From positions 33,160,580 to 33,224,579 of the forward strand of contig NC_088678.1 of NCBI RefSeq assembly GCF_950023065.1: DNA of 64,000 bases. Direction: 5' to 3'. Source of the DNA: Planococcus citri (lineage: Eukaryota > Arthropoda > Insecta > Hemiptera > Pseudococcidae). A model generated the notes under the pieces. The model saw only the letters and a list, made by a program, of their open reading frames with translations. It was not told where the DNA came from and did no database searches. Below, piece by piece: positions 45,872 through 57,333 of the stretch (positions are counted from its first letter, which is position 1; each line of letters starts with the position of its first letter). The translations under genes were made by a program, and so were the position numbers.

Positions 45872-48834
45872 GTAAGGGATTGTCTAGGTTCAAAAATACA
45901 GTTTTTTCTAAAATGACCTGACCTTGAGACCATGAGAACACATTCTGCTCGAATTGGGTTTTGAAGATGCCCAGAATCCTGTAATAAGTGCAGAACAGAT
46001 TAAAAAGATTATATGTAATAAAATTATTCGATACACTAAGAGGTATGAAAACGATAAAACTAAGTAAATTACCGTACATATAGGTATGTACGAGTACATG
46101 AAAAATAAGTCAACACGAACCAAAAGCGACTTCTGTCTACTTTCACAATAAAATATTCAAAAAAATGATATTATAATCAGAGATTAAATTAAGCAGGTAC
46201 TCATCAGTCATTCCATTCAAATAATTTAATAACTGATCACTTATATCTCGCGATTCTTCACTCACAATGTACTAAACAAAAATCAAAATCTCGCCAAATT
46301 CTTCAACAATCGATGGAAAATTCCATCTAACACGAATTCCATTCGTCCAGTAATTCTTCTTTTTTCGCAACAATCGTACATTTAACATTACAGTCGTATT
46401 TCACTGTAAGAAAAATCGTATCTATTTTGTGAATAATAGAGGATGCACTGGAAGAGGGAAAACCCCCACGACGTAATAGAAACTACGAGTAGTACCTATA
46501 CATATACCGAGAACCATCAAAGAAATTAATTCGGTCGTATAGTATACTATACGAGTAGACGAGTACGAGTATTTGTTGGTCATGGAGAGTCAAGTCGACG
46601 AATCACGTCTCAAGTACGAGTACACGTCTTCGATTACAAATGAAATAGCGTACGGTTGAAATTCGCGTCAAGTTCGTTGAATAGTTTTTAATAATTCGTG
46701 CAAGTTTATTGATTAAATCAATTATTTAATGAGTAACGTCAACCCGACTAAATTGTAACAAGCAAAAATAATTAATCAAGTTAAGTTACGTACTTCATTA
46801 TTACCGTCTGTTTTGCCACATTTCCGCTATACTATTCGCTTTTGCGACTTCATAAATAAATTTTCTATACTTACATCGTATACCTATCGTATCGTATACT
46901 TAAGGCGAGAATAGCGCAAGGTGCATGCATTGAAGCGAACTATTTTGCAGTAATTTTTGTTATTTTTTTGTAAATAAAATCTCGTGTTTGAAAACTTAGT
47001 TGATTACTGACCCAAGTTGCCAACCTTGTTTTCTTTTTCGATAGGAATTGCGGAATTTTCATCAACGACATTAGCTCGATTTCATTTCAGATTTTTCAAT
47101 AAGCATAAATACTTATACCTAACACATTTTGTTCTTTCACTTCAACTGAGCCATTCAACCTACGACATACATATTATATGAAATCAATCCGATACATTTT
47201 TTTCTCGAAATAAATTACATGTAAGTGCCTACTTGCCATAGAGAATTCCTCCACCTCGTAACTCAAACCAATTCCCTTTTTATTATTTAAATAGAAGATA
47301 AAGACAGGTCGACTCGAGGACTCGACTCGTGTAAACAATATTATTTAATTTTTATTCCATTTCTTTTAGAACACGATAAGCTTACGCGGCTCGTGTTATT
47401 GCGAGAAAATGTTAATGGATAGACTACATGTTGTGCTTGTATGCAGAGTTTTGAGTGTAGGCTATACGATGTACAAGTACATACGAGTAATATTCTAGAT
47501 GGCGATATTATTTGATTGCAGATTCGCATCTTATTTACTCAGATTTTGCTGCCATGATAAAATTTACACAGATGAGAAAGCTTATATAATACGATGTAAT
47601 ATCAATATTTATCAACTTGCCGGCAGCATCTTTCCTAGAATGTTTTAGTTAGTTTTGTTTCGGTTGTGTGGATGCGCCGCTATACTATACCGTGCCTTGT
47701 TTGCCTCACAGACGAAAAATAACTTAGGTACCTACTCTACCAAGGTTTATATTGATAGACGTAAATTAGCGGTTTTGGCTTTTGCTTCGTCATATATGAG
47801 TATGTACATTGTGCGTGTGTATGTGTTCTTTTGGTTTTGGCTTACAGCGTTTTGTCGAGTTGAAGTACTCGTATTACGTAAAGGTCGTCGCTACGAGAAC
47901 GAATTAACGAAAAGTGTGAGGCAAGAAAACGTAATTTCAACTTTGGAGTGTTACGTTGGTTCGAGAAAAGGTATAAGCAGAATTTAAAAATATTTTGATG
48001 AAATTATTTGGCGTAATAATCCTCTTTGCGATTCAATCAATAGGTCATTGAATGCATCAATGATGTAGTTGAAAAAAACTTGAGAGAATTCTGGCTACGT
48101 CACAAAAACGCGGATCTGTAAAAATGATCCTCATGTTAGTTCATGATCGCGGATTGCAGATCGATATGACCCGGATCACGGATCACAGATACACCGAACA
48201 AAATTGATCATGAATGGCAGATTCAAGAATTGTGATCCGGACACATGAAAGGTCCGCCAATTTGTTATTTTGATAGGGTGGAATGTGAATCGCTAAAAAA
48301 ATATCAAAGAATGTAGGTATACCAAATTTAGTAGAAACTTTTATTTTGGGATGGAAGTCACTTGAAAAAATTGTTAATTTTCCCCCACGTGCACTTTGAT
48401 TGCCTACTTGAGAGATTAGAGATACTAGAAGCAGTATTCGATCCTGCTACTCGTAAGTTGAGTAATGTAACACTAACCGGAATATCACCCAGGGCTCAAG
48501 GACCTGAAAAAATGTCATGTAAATGTGAGCCATTGGACCTCAGAGGAAAAACTGCGATTATAAATTTTGTCAATACAGTTTATCTACGACGAAAGGGTGG
48601 CCTTTGGCTACAGAAAAAGAAATAAACACAAACTTAACTCAGCGGTTGGGGGAATTAAAGAGAGAAAAAAGTAATATCGTGAGTTTTTTGTCATTTTTTT
48701 TTGAATAACGCAAGAAGAAGTTGATGTGTACGGTTTTCGTTGTTTGTTTGAATGTAAATTTTAATATTTTTTTCACAATTACATGATGTTTTTATGAATT
48801 GATGTGTTCAATATGTAATTTGATAGAAAACATC
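45872..48834. other. Intergenic sequence, TACGAG-rich, no supported gene
   Basis: A cluster of (T)ACGAGTA words occurs at about 46540-46630. The 110-codon frame at 47655-47987 predicts a hydrophobic stretch (LAVLAFASSYMSMYIVRVYV) without a family match. The frame at 48362-48625 is unremarkable. A patch dense in GATC and GGATC words lies at about 48116-48240. Confidence 0.4.
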
Positions 48835-49120
48835 GCGATCTAAATGGATCATAAAAATCAAAAATGTCTCTATCAAAATAAATCAAATTATACATAAATT
48901 TATAAACTCAGATGTACGAGTAAGTAGATCTCTATTTACACCTAAAAAATTGATCAAATTGGATTCAAATGGATAAACTTGAGTAAGAGCAGATCAAATT
49001 GGATCAAATTTGATCAATTTAGATGTAAATATACCTACTTACATTTGAGTTTATAAATTTATATATAACTAATTTGATCCATTTTGATAAGAGACATTTT
49101 TTTGATCAAATTAGATCGCC
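48835..49120. mobile_element. GATC-rich palindromic MITE-like element
   Basis: Left-arm words CGATCTAAATGGATCATAAA, ATGTCTCTATCAAAAT, AATTTATAAACTCA and TAGATCTCTATTTACA return inverted on the right as TTAGATGTAAATA, TGAGTTTATAAATT, ATTTTGATAAGAGACAT and GATCAAATTAGATCG. The arms are about 120 bp and meet near 48985. GATC and GATCAAATT words are packed through both arms and just beyond (to about 49150). No coding potential. Confidence 0.65.
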
Positions 49121-49267
49121 ATTTTTAAATCAAATTTGATCTAGCATTTTTTCCCGGAGAGGGGACCAATCACAACGCAGCATTCAGCAAGTAGTCCATC
49201 AGCGTTGGGTGATCGAATGGGTTGATGCGACGAACGGATTATTGATCTCGAGTTCAGCTCACAATTA

Positions 49268-49525
49268 AGGGCTTCATGGAAAAGGGGCCTCAGTCAATTG
49301 TTTTTCACTGATTTTTACAAGTTCAAATGGACTTAGAAATTTTTTCTATACCTAAGCAAACATTTTTCAATTTTCTTCTTTTTCATGGAAGAACACTTCA
49401 ATATCACTGAATATAGTGCAATCAATTGAAAAAATCATTTTAAATACTCGTATACTCAGAATTGTAAAAATCAGAATGACAAAAAAAGTTTACCAAGGTC
49501 CCTTTTCCATGGAACCCCTCAATTT
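49268..49525. mobile_element. Small TIR element, TTC(C)ATGGAAAAGGG ends
   Basis: GGCTTCATGGAAAAGGGGCC at about 49270 is mirrored by GGTCCCTTTTCCATGGAACC near 49497-49516. The similarity continues inward through a TTTTTCACTGATTTTTACAA block against TTGTAAAAATCAGAATGACA. The TIR is about 50 bp, interrupted by small differences. The interior is AT-rich, with no coding sequence. Confidence 0.65.
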
Positions 49526-49893
49526 TACCAGCTCAAAAGTCTTCATACCTACTGGGTACTTATATTAATTTTTTATCACTAAACAAGATTTCAAATCGCA
49601 AAGCTTGATATTGCTGCTTGATCACTTAAAATCACAAACTTTCACTCACAAAAGAATCACGTATCGGAAGAATCACATAAGTATTACCAGCATTTCATGA
49701 ACATTTTCAAATTCAGTGTACGTTTATCTGTGCATCATGTACGAAAATCTGTGTAGATATTGTTTAAGTTACGTGTAAGTGTAATAATCTGTCGATTATT
49801 TTCCTCTATGAAGGCTAATGAGGAAAATATTACGATCCCAAATTAAAATAAAAAGCAAAACTGGTACCATAACAGTAAGTAGTTGCTTTCAAT

Positions 49894-50118
49894 GGCTTCG
49901 ACACCAAAAAAATTACGTTATTCTTTGGAGATGATGATGAATACTATCAAGATCTGATTACAGTTGACCACATGTACAAAATAACAGGAGTAAAACCTGG
50001 AAACAATCTATAAGTATCAAACGTTGCTTTTTTAAAACCTCAAAGTGATTTTGTCACGAGTCAAAAACTTCAACAGTTTGAAAATAAAAAACCATACCAA
50101 TACTCCGCACGTACCTAA
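49894..50118 (+). pseudogene. Coding relic, weakly resembling an RPA70 OB-fold segment
   Basis: One frame is open across 75 codons apart from a single TAA (50011-50013). It encodes GFDTKKITLFFGDDDEYYQD, then LITVDHMYKITGVKPGNNL, stop, then VSNVAFLKPQSDFVTSQKL. The run of acidic/aromatic residues, a short strand, VDHMYKITG and KPGNNL follows the pattern in replication protein A large-subunit OB folds, where a VYYIS-G-KPAN-type motif occupies the same place. The match is by eye and weak. It could be a decayed gene copy or part of a mobile element. Confidence 0.25.
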
Positions 50119-50164
50119 CAAATATCGTATACAAAGTACCTAAATACTTATTCGCATTAGGATG

Positions 50165-50775
50165 GTCCTTAATTTCGAATTTGCGATTTTCCTCCCTTCC
50201 AACCCTCAAAATGGTGACCTCTGGTGAGAAAATAATTCCCTACCTATTTTTCATTTTTTCCATTTTCGAAAAACTCGGGCTGCGGTGGACCCGGCCCCTT
50301 AATTTTCAAAAATTTTATATAGGTAACACAAATTCACTATAAAATTTTAAAATTTCAAGTTCTGTTATTTCTAAAAATTCTCTTTTGAGTACCTAATGTA
50401 AAATAAACTCTCATGACGACTTTAACCTCCTCCATTGAAAACCAAGCTAACCCCCCCAAAATAGCTGAAATTTAATGTAAAATACGAAATTCAGCTATTT
50501 TAGGGGACCTACTTGGTTTTCTAGGAATGGGGTTAATATCCTCATGAGAGTTCATTTTACTCAAAATAGACTTCTTGAAAGTGTTGGAACTTAAAATTTT
50601 GAATTTTAAAAATTTTGTTTTGAAGTTGGATTTTTTTGAGTTTTTGAAAATTGAGAGACCCACCGCAAGCCGCGTTTTTTAAAAATGGAAAAAATAAAAA
50701 ATAAGGAATTATTTCCTCACTAGAGGTTACCACTTTGAGAGCTGGGAGCAGAAGAAATTGCGATTTCTTTTGTCA
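50165..50775. mobile_element. Palindrome of about 610 bp
   Basis: Outer-arm words TTGCGATTTTCCTCCC, AATGGTGACCTCTGGTGAG and CTGCGGTGGACCCGG (50186-50296) return inverted at 50640-50770 as CCACCGCAAGCC, CTCACTAGAGGTTACCACTT and GAAATTGCGATTTC. Inner arms (CTCATGACGACTTTAACC, AAAACCAAGCTAACCCCC, AAAATAGCTGAA) meet near 50478 with TTCAGCTATTTTAGGGG and CTTGGTTTTCTAGGAATG. It is almost fully self-complementary, with a very short loop. The minus frame at 50472-50663 is a by-product. Confidence 0.7.
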
Positions 50776-51043
50776 TGAGAACCGCGGATAATCTATGCTT
50801 CTAAACCAAGAAGGGCATATTCCTGTGATATGTCTATTGTCTATGGCAAGGAAAAACAACTGGGAACGAGCGCTACAATAGCTGGAAAAACGGCACTTGA
50901 CACTGGTAGGTTGGCGACTATGGTACATAGCAAAATTAAAGTTGATTTATCTCTCATCATGAAAAAATGCAATTCGATTACATCAGAAAAATCATCAGTG
51001 GTAATATGTACCAACAAAGTGAAGCTAGATAACTATAACAGGA

Positions 51044-51282
51044 GGTATGCTGGTCCGCCATTTCATGCCGTAGAACCTCGGAAATCTAAAAAATGTACAT
51101 CATTTTTCATTTTGTTCAGATCTCAGGTTCTACTGCATGAAATTTCAAGATTTTTTGCGGAATTGATCATATTTTTTCATTATTTACAAAAAAGGACTCT
51201 TGCAAAATTTTTGTAAATGTCATATTAATTTTCGACTTATGAAAAATTCGCTTCCGCAAGAAAATAGTAGACCAGCATACCC
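51044..51282. mobile_element. Small palindromic element with GGTATGCTGGTC ends
   Basis: GGTATGCTGGTC at 51044-51055 is matched perfectly by GACCAGCATACC ending at 51282. Inside, a second stem pairs TTTCATGCCGTAGAACCT (about 51060) with AGGTTCTACTGCATGAAA (about 51124). The 128-codon frame 50830-51216 runs into this element, so its C-terminal part is element-derived. Confidence 0.6.
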
Positions 51283-52306
51283 TCTCTATAGTGCCCTATG
51301 TGAATTTTTCATTTTCTCGCCAGGTGCAAACTCTAAATTATCGTAATTTGGTTAAAAGTGTGAATAATGGGGGGGGGGGGAGTAAACAAAAACCACAAAA
51401 ATCTTGAATTAGCGGGGGGTGAAAGGAAAGGAGGTGAGATTGCAGCAATCAGCCATGCATTTCCTATACAAACGCAGAGCTGAAAAAAAAAAACTAAAAA
51501 CGTTTCAGTTGAATTGATTTTTCAAATTTTGATGAATTGAACAAATTTCCAAATTGAACTTCGGATTTTTTTTAGCTAAAAAAAACTATTGATCCATTAA
51601 TTTTTAGTGAATTTTTGAAAGATCTGAAAATGATTAGGTCTAAGAAGGTTAAAATATTCACATAAATATTCTGGATCATTAATCAACTGCTTTAAAAAAA
51701 ATCAGTTTTTCCCACTTTGGAGTTATTTACTTAATACAAAATATAGTTTCAAATATCTTCCAAAATACTAGGTAAGTTTTTGAGATCGGCCTAATTTTTT
51801 CACAGCTTTTTCAAGTACGCATGAGGCACGTTCCAAAAATATGAAAAATTGCTCAATTAGATAAGATTTCATTCGATAGGTTTTTCCAAATTCGAGAAAA
51901 TTCAGTCGGCAGCGATGTGCATTGTGTAGGGTCAATTTTCAACAAGAATTCAATGATTTTTAAAAGAATACAATGATGAAAACTGGAACTCCGAAAAAAT
52001 ATTTTCATCTACCCCTCCACCGTCAAAGCGCCAAAATGTTTGAAATTTGAAAAAAAAAATTGTTCAAACAATGCAAAAATACAGGGATACCTAACTACAT
52101 ATATACGGAACCAAAAAAATATAATTCAATTCATCATAATATACAGTCTTGGCCCTTTTTTTAAGGAGTGATTTGTATAAAAACATAGTATTTTTTTTTA
52201 CACGAAAGATCTGATTTTCTGAGTAATGGTCCCTCTCAGTAAACTTCGTTGCTAATTTTTCCTCAAAATTCAGGTAAAGAATGAACCAACACTAAGGAGT
52301 CCAATA
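51283..52306. other. AT-rich intergenic sequence, no gene seen
   Basis: It contains a G12 run at about 51369-51380 and no supported feature. Confidence 0.4.
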
Positions 52307-52401
52307 ATTGGAAAAGAAAAAACTCTCTCCTTATTTTTAATGCTTTAGATCTTTGCAATAAAAAGCATTAAAAATAAGGAGAGAGTTTTTTCTTTTCCAA
52401 T
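52307..52401. ncRNA. Perfect 40-bp hairpin with 15-nt loop
   Basis: Bases 52307-52346 are the exact reverse complement of 52362-52401, with no mismatch or bulge over 40 bp. The loop is 52347-52361. The stem contains ACTCTCTCCTTATTTTTAA on one arm. Size and shape are compatible with a miRNA- or hairpin-siRNA-type precursor, but perfect pairing also fits a very young tiny palindromic element. Neither strand can be preferred. Expression cannot be judged from sequence. Confidence 0.4.
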
Positions 52402-55400
52402 CAAAATTCAGGACTTTTTTTTACTTCTTCTTTACATGAGAGAGTGGTCCCTGCACAATCCTTCTGTATACAAAAGAAATACAAATTCCTTCAAATTTGA
52501 GGGATTTTGATTTGTTTTGAAATGTGTATACAAAAAAAGGTTTATTTTTTTGAAATTTTCGCCAGGTGCAACAGGAGGAGCCTGAAGATAATGGGGGTTG
52601 TCGCTTAACAATCAAAGGAAGATGAAATTTTACGTTTCGGGATTAGATTTATTTTTGAAAGTTACATTTTCAAATTATTGACAAATCAATAATAATACTT
52701 ATAGGTACTTACCTAGTACCCACCACTTCGGTTTTAAATTTTTTTTTAAAATTTCGATCAAAATTGGAGATTTTTAAAAATGCTCTTCATCAAAGATGTT
52801 GAGATCTCATTATGAAACCAGTTCGCTGAAAAAAGGGTGAAAAGAGCATGCACTGTAATTTTTTTATCAATTTCCAAGTTTCAAGAGTTTAATTTTTGCA
52901 GTCATCGTGAAAAATTCAGATCCCACCTTGAATGTAATATTATTTCAAGGTTTTCAAATTTCAATCCTCAATTTTAAATATTTGATATCTGTATTATACT
53001 TGTTATTTAAACCCTCGAAAACAGCCAGATTCAACTCATAAATAAACAAAAAGAATCGAAGGACCCGAGTACATAATTCTGGTTCCAATTTTTGCAAACA
53101 GTCTATGATTCATATTAGCGTTGAGACTTCATAACGACCCGGTGAAAATCGTACCTCTGCAACGCATCTCTAACCTTTCACTGTTCTTAAAATAAACACT
53201 ACAAAAAGCATTGAGGTGATGTTGGGAAAAACACACACACTCGCCCCGAATGTCGACGGGAATTAGCGACTCGAAAAAATTTTGAGCTCTCAAGCAGTAA
53301 AGGAGTCTGAGCCAGAAGTCCTAAAAGCATGGTCATTTTTGAAAAACTCGGGTTTTCGCCATTTTCTGATACAGTCACTTGTGCAGAAGAAGAGGGGAAT
53401 GAATTGTGAACCTCTTCCTGGATCATTGACTCTGAAATTCAGTACCACATTTAGTCCTCCACACGAGACTTGAAGATTGGTGAATAGCACATATTTCGAC
53501 TTCTCATCAAGCTTTTGTCACTGTTCAATCATTAAAAATTCTATTTTACAAAAACTAACGCTGGATTCGATCTTATAGCAAGCTAAAACACCTCCACAAA
53601 CGCAATTTTTCTATAATTCTAATAAAATTACGAAAATTCATGTTTTTCATTCATTTAGTGGACGGGGTATTTGAGAGACTAAACATAAAAGAAATCAATT
53701 TGGACAATTTGATCGAAATGGCCGCATAAAATCTGATAGTTGGGATATTTCGACCTGCTGAGCAAGAATCCAGCATTAGTTTTTTCCAACCGAAAGTTTC
53801 AATGACCAAAAAGTGCAATAAAATTGATGAGAAATTGAAATATTGTGATCCACCGATATTGTAGGCCACTTATAAAGAACTATAAAGCACTGAAAGTTGA
53901 GGAATTGAATTTTAAAGTCAATGAATGACAGTTCCTGAAAATGAAAAAAAAAAACATGATTCGTATTGAAATGTTATGTCAAGACGAATCGCGCAGGATG
54001 TTGAGAAAACGTTTTTTTCTCAGTTACACACATTAAGTAAGTTCGCAAAATTTGTATCACAACTGAATATCTGTTCAGATGTTTCACTCCTCTCTTCCTC
54101 AACATCTCTCTTCCTCATCAATCCGATTGAGTTTGTTTCATCGTTGAGTGAGTAGAAATAAACAACCACATAGGTAGCAAACGAGTTAATGAAAAACGAG
54201 AAACACATTTATCAAGAGTAGTTTCAAACCATAGCAAAAATTGCAGGTAAGTAGGGTACGAAAAAAAAACACCAATTCCAATAAACATCTTACCTGCGCT
54301 GATCCGAACATCGGTTTCGGAGAAAACGACACGCTGGCGTATTTTCATCATTCGACTTATACAAATGCGCGAAATTTCTGTAACATAATATTTTCGTTTT
54401 ATTTTATTTATTTTTTTACATTATAAGAAAGATGCGAGAGGAAGACGACGACGACGAAGATGAGCGGAGGTAAAACGAAGAAACGTTTGCGGAACATTGT
54501 GCGAGACGGTGTTGAAAATAACCTTCGCAGGCAGGAATTCCCAACAGTGTGCATAAAATCGAAAAATCTGTTCTCTCTATTCGCGGCTCGTAACTTTTAC
54601 AGTATTTTTTTATTGCGGCGTACGATATCATTTCAAAAGATGACTTTTGTTAGTTTAATAGTTGGTCGCATTTTACGCTGACATTTTCGCAGCTCTGAAA
54701 ACAATACGGGAAGCGTAATTGGCGTACAAATTGAGTTTTTACGATACAGTAGAGTTTCATTTTATAACGTGGTGAGTCTCTCGATTCGCGTATACAGGGG
54801 GATAAGTTATTATCAAAGTTTACTCTCTTTCGTATATATATATGTGTGTATGGTGCGCCCACAAAGGCCTAATGTACCATTTATTCGGCGTAGTATATAC
54901 TAAAGGATAGGTAAGGTACCCAGACAATAGACAATGATTTCGGCATCAAAATAGCAAAGCTTTTTTTTCAGATATCGTCAAAACGAGACACGAGCGAATG
55001 TCATTACGCTACCTGGTTTCTCGTCGTATATACACGAGTATACTGTAAGCGAAAAAAGAGCTCTCGACGGCGCAAAATGTTGATAGCACTAGATGTTACG
55101 TCTTAACGTGTCTTGATTTTATAACAGGAAAATTGCCTCCAATATAAGTCTCATATATTCATCCGAAGATAGATTTGCACTTGCATTACCGACATAGAAT
55201 ACTGAATAATGCGCAAACACGATTACCTTTAGTATTCACAACATTGACTTTCTTCGCGTAGTAACTTTTTCCACTAGATCAAACCATATTTATACCCCGA
55301 CGAATAATCTTGTTTCAAAATCGTTCATAAAACATGTTGATGAGATATGAAATATATCATACACGATTTCCCTTTTAAACTACCTTGCTAGAAATTTACC

Positions 55401-55932
55401 AACCAAAAATAAACCTTTATATACATGAACGAAACACCAACACGTAGGTATTCTAAAGCACCCAATTTTGATCAGGGTTATGATAAAATACGAGTATACC
55501 CTTCGAATAATACAAGATGATCCAGATAAGATGTGAAGCATTACTATTACGTATATAGGTAGGTAATAAGTAGGTATTCCTTTAGTCAATAGGAACACAA
55601 AATTTCAGAAGTGAAAATGTTTGAAAAATTCACTCTATCGTAATTTGAAATATTCACTGTGTTTGGCGTTTGGCATTATAGTTGCCCTCATAAAAAAAAA
55701 GTGAACAGAAGGTATACTCGTAAGTACAAAAGTAAGTAAGCAAAAATCCACCATCGAACCACGTTTTCAGAAAATGTTTTTTCTAGTTAACGAGAGCTTT
55801 TTTTAAAAGTAATACATAGTAAAAGTTGCATTACATTTATCCTAAGATCAGCCTCCCACGTCAATTGGGAGGGGTAGTAGGGAGCATGACACAAGATTTT
55901 TCAAAGTCAAAAACCACAAAAACCTCGGTTAT
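52402..55932. other. Intergenic sequence, no gene seen
   Basis: Only short unsupported frames occur here, several of them opposed on both strands (53199-53490, 54020-54351). A short acidic codon run (GACGACGACGACGAAGATGA at about 54438-54460) makes an Asp/Glu stretch in one frame but stops soon after. A GATCAAA and ACGAGTATAC-rich stretch lies around 55010-55510. Confidence 0.4.
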
Positions 55933-57333
55933 CAGGGACGAAGCGAAGGGGGGCTAGGGAGGGGCAGCCTGCCGCCCCCCCCCCATGTGTTCCGCGAAAG
56001 TTGGGAAAAGTTGGGAAATTGTGAGCAATTCAAGAAAGTTGGGAAAATACAAAAATTCCGACAGTAAGTATTTTAGTTTTGGAGTTTTCAAATATTAAAA
56101 TTTTTTACAATCATCAAAGTTGAAAACTTTCCCAACTTTTGAAGCCAAACCAGTTTCTAAATCCATGATTTTCCCAACTAAAATTCACATTTTTTTCAAA
56201 AATTTTGCCCTCGCAAATTTTTACATCAACATTACAACCGTTTTGCTTCTTGAAATTACAAATTTTGAAAATCTTTCACCCTCGCTTCGCTCGGGCCCAT
56301 TTTGTTTTTTTTTCACGCTTGAAAATTTCAAGAAACTATTGATAAATTTCTTAAAAAGTTGAGATCAGAAAAACCCAATTTTTTCATTAAATTTGATATT
56401 GTTCTACTTTTTGAATTACAATTTTTCCAAAGCTTTTAGCCTCGATTCGCTCAGGCCAATTTGATTATCTTCTACTAAGTTACAATTTCAAGAAACATAT
56501 GATTGAATTTGAAAAATATTGAGACCAGAAAAACTAGATTCTTTTATCAAGATTGATGTTCTACTTTTCCATTTCATGTCACATATTTTCCAAAACTTTT
56601 GCCATTGCTTCACTCAGGTCAATTTAGATCTTTTTTTACACTAAGAATTTCACAAAACCATTGATAGAATTAAAATAAAGTTGAGATCAGAAAAACCGAA
56701 TTCTTGCATTAAAATTGATGTTGTTCTACTTTGCGAACTACAAACTTTTCAAAACTTTCGGCTCGTTTCGTTCGGCCCAAATTGATTCTCATCTACAAAG
56801 TTACTATATTTTTTAAAAAATCTATGATTGAATATGAAAAATGTTGAGATTAAAAAAACTGAATTCTTTCATTAAAATTGATGTTATTTTACTTTTCAAA
56901 TCATAAGTTTTCCAAAACTTTTCCCCTCGCTTCGCTTGGGCCATTCAAAATACTCCTTTCAAAAATTTTAAGAATATGAAAATTAAACAGAAAAATTCCT
57001 GAAATACTCATAATATTCAAAGTTTATAAAAATGAAAATTTTTCATTTCTGTCGGAATAGAACCACTAGCTTTTCAAAAATTTTTAATTTTTAATACCAG
57101 AGTGTTCAGCACGTTAAAATTTTGATTATAGGTAGTCGGCAAAGTTACAATTTTTTGGCTACAAAATGTCGTGATTCAATCCCCTCACTGCTTGAAACTT
57201 GAATACCCTCTTTTTTCATCCAACTTGGAAATTTTCAGTCGAATAAGGTAATGAGAATTTCCAGTCAAATTAGTTGGGAATCTTAGGATCTTTGTGCCCC
57301 CCCCCCCAACAAAACCACTTCGCTACGTCCCTG
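55933..57333. mobile_element. hAT-like element carrying a GCGAG tandem array
   Basis: The left end CAGGGACGAAGCGAAGGGGG (55933) and the right end CCACTTCGCTACGTCCCTG (ending 57333) are diverged inverted repeats of a CAGGGACGTAGCGAAG-type terminus, a form typical of hAT transposons. A candidate 8-bp target duplication is CCTCGGTT (55923-55930) and CCTCAGTT (57334-57341), one mismatch, with two extra bases on the left. Just inside both ends lie long C or G runs. The interior is filled by a tandem array and there is no transposase. Confidence 0.55.
56100..57000. repeat. Tandem array, period about 160 bp, five units
   Basis: Copies of the CCCTCGCTTCGCTCGGGC motif begin at about 56278, 56438, 56594, 56757 and 56924. 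Each is followed by a variant of ATTTCAAGAAACTATTGAT, then GTTGAGATCAGAAAAACC, then TTGATGTTGTTCTACTTT and AACTTTT before the next motif. The units are diverged by substitutions in the motif (TCGATTCGCTCAGG, TTGCTTCACTCAGG), so the array is fairly old. It lies inside the hAT-like element. Confidence 0.85.

Noticed and set aside
47655..47987. 110-codon frame with a hydrophobic stretch
   Set aside because: One possible membrane segment is not enough; no family resemblance and no splice or regulatory context.
50830..51216. 128-codon plus-strand frame
   Set aside because: Its C-terminal part lies in a palindromic element, and the N-terminal part has no recognisable motif or splice context.
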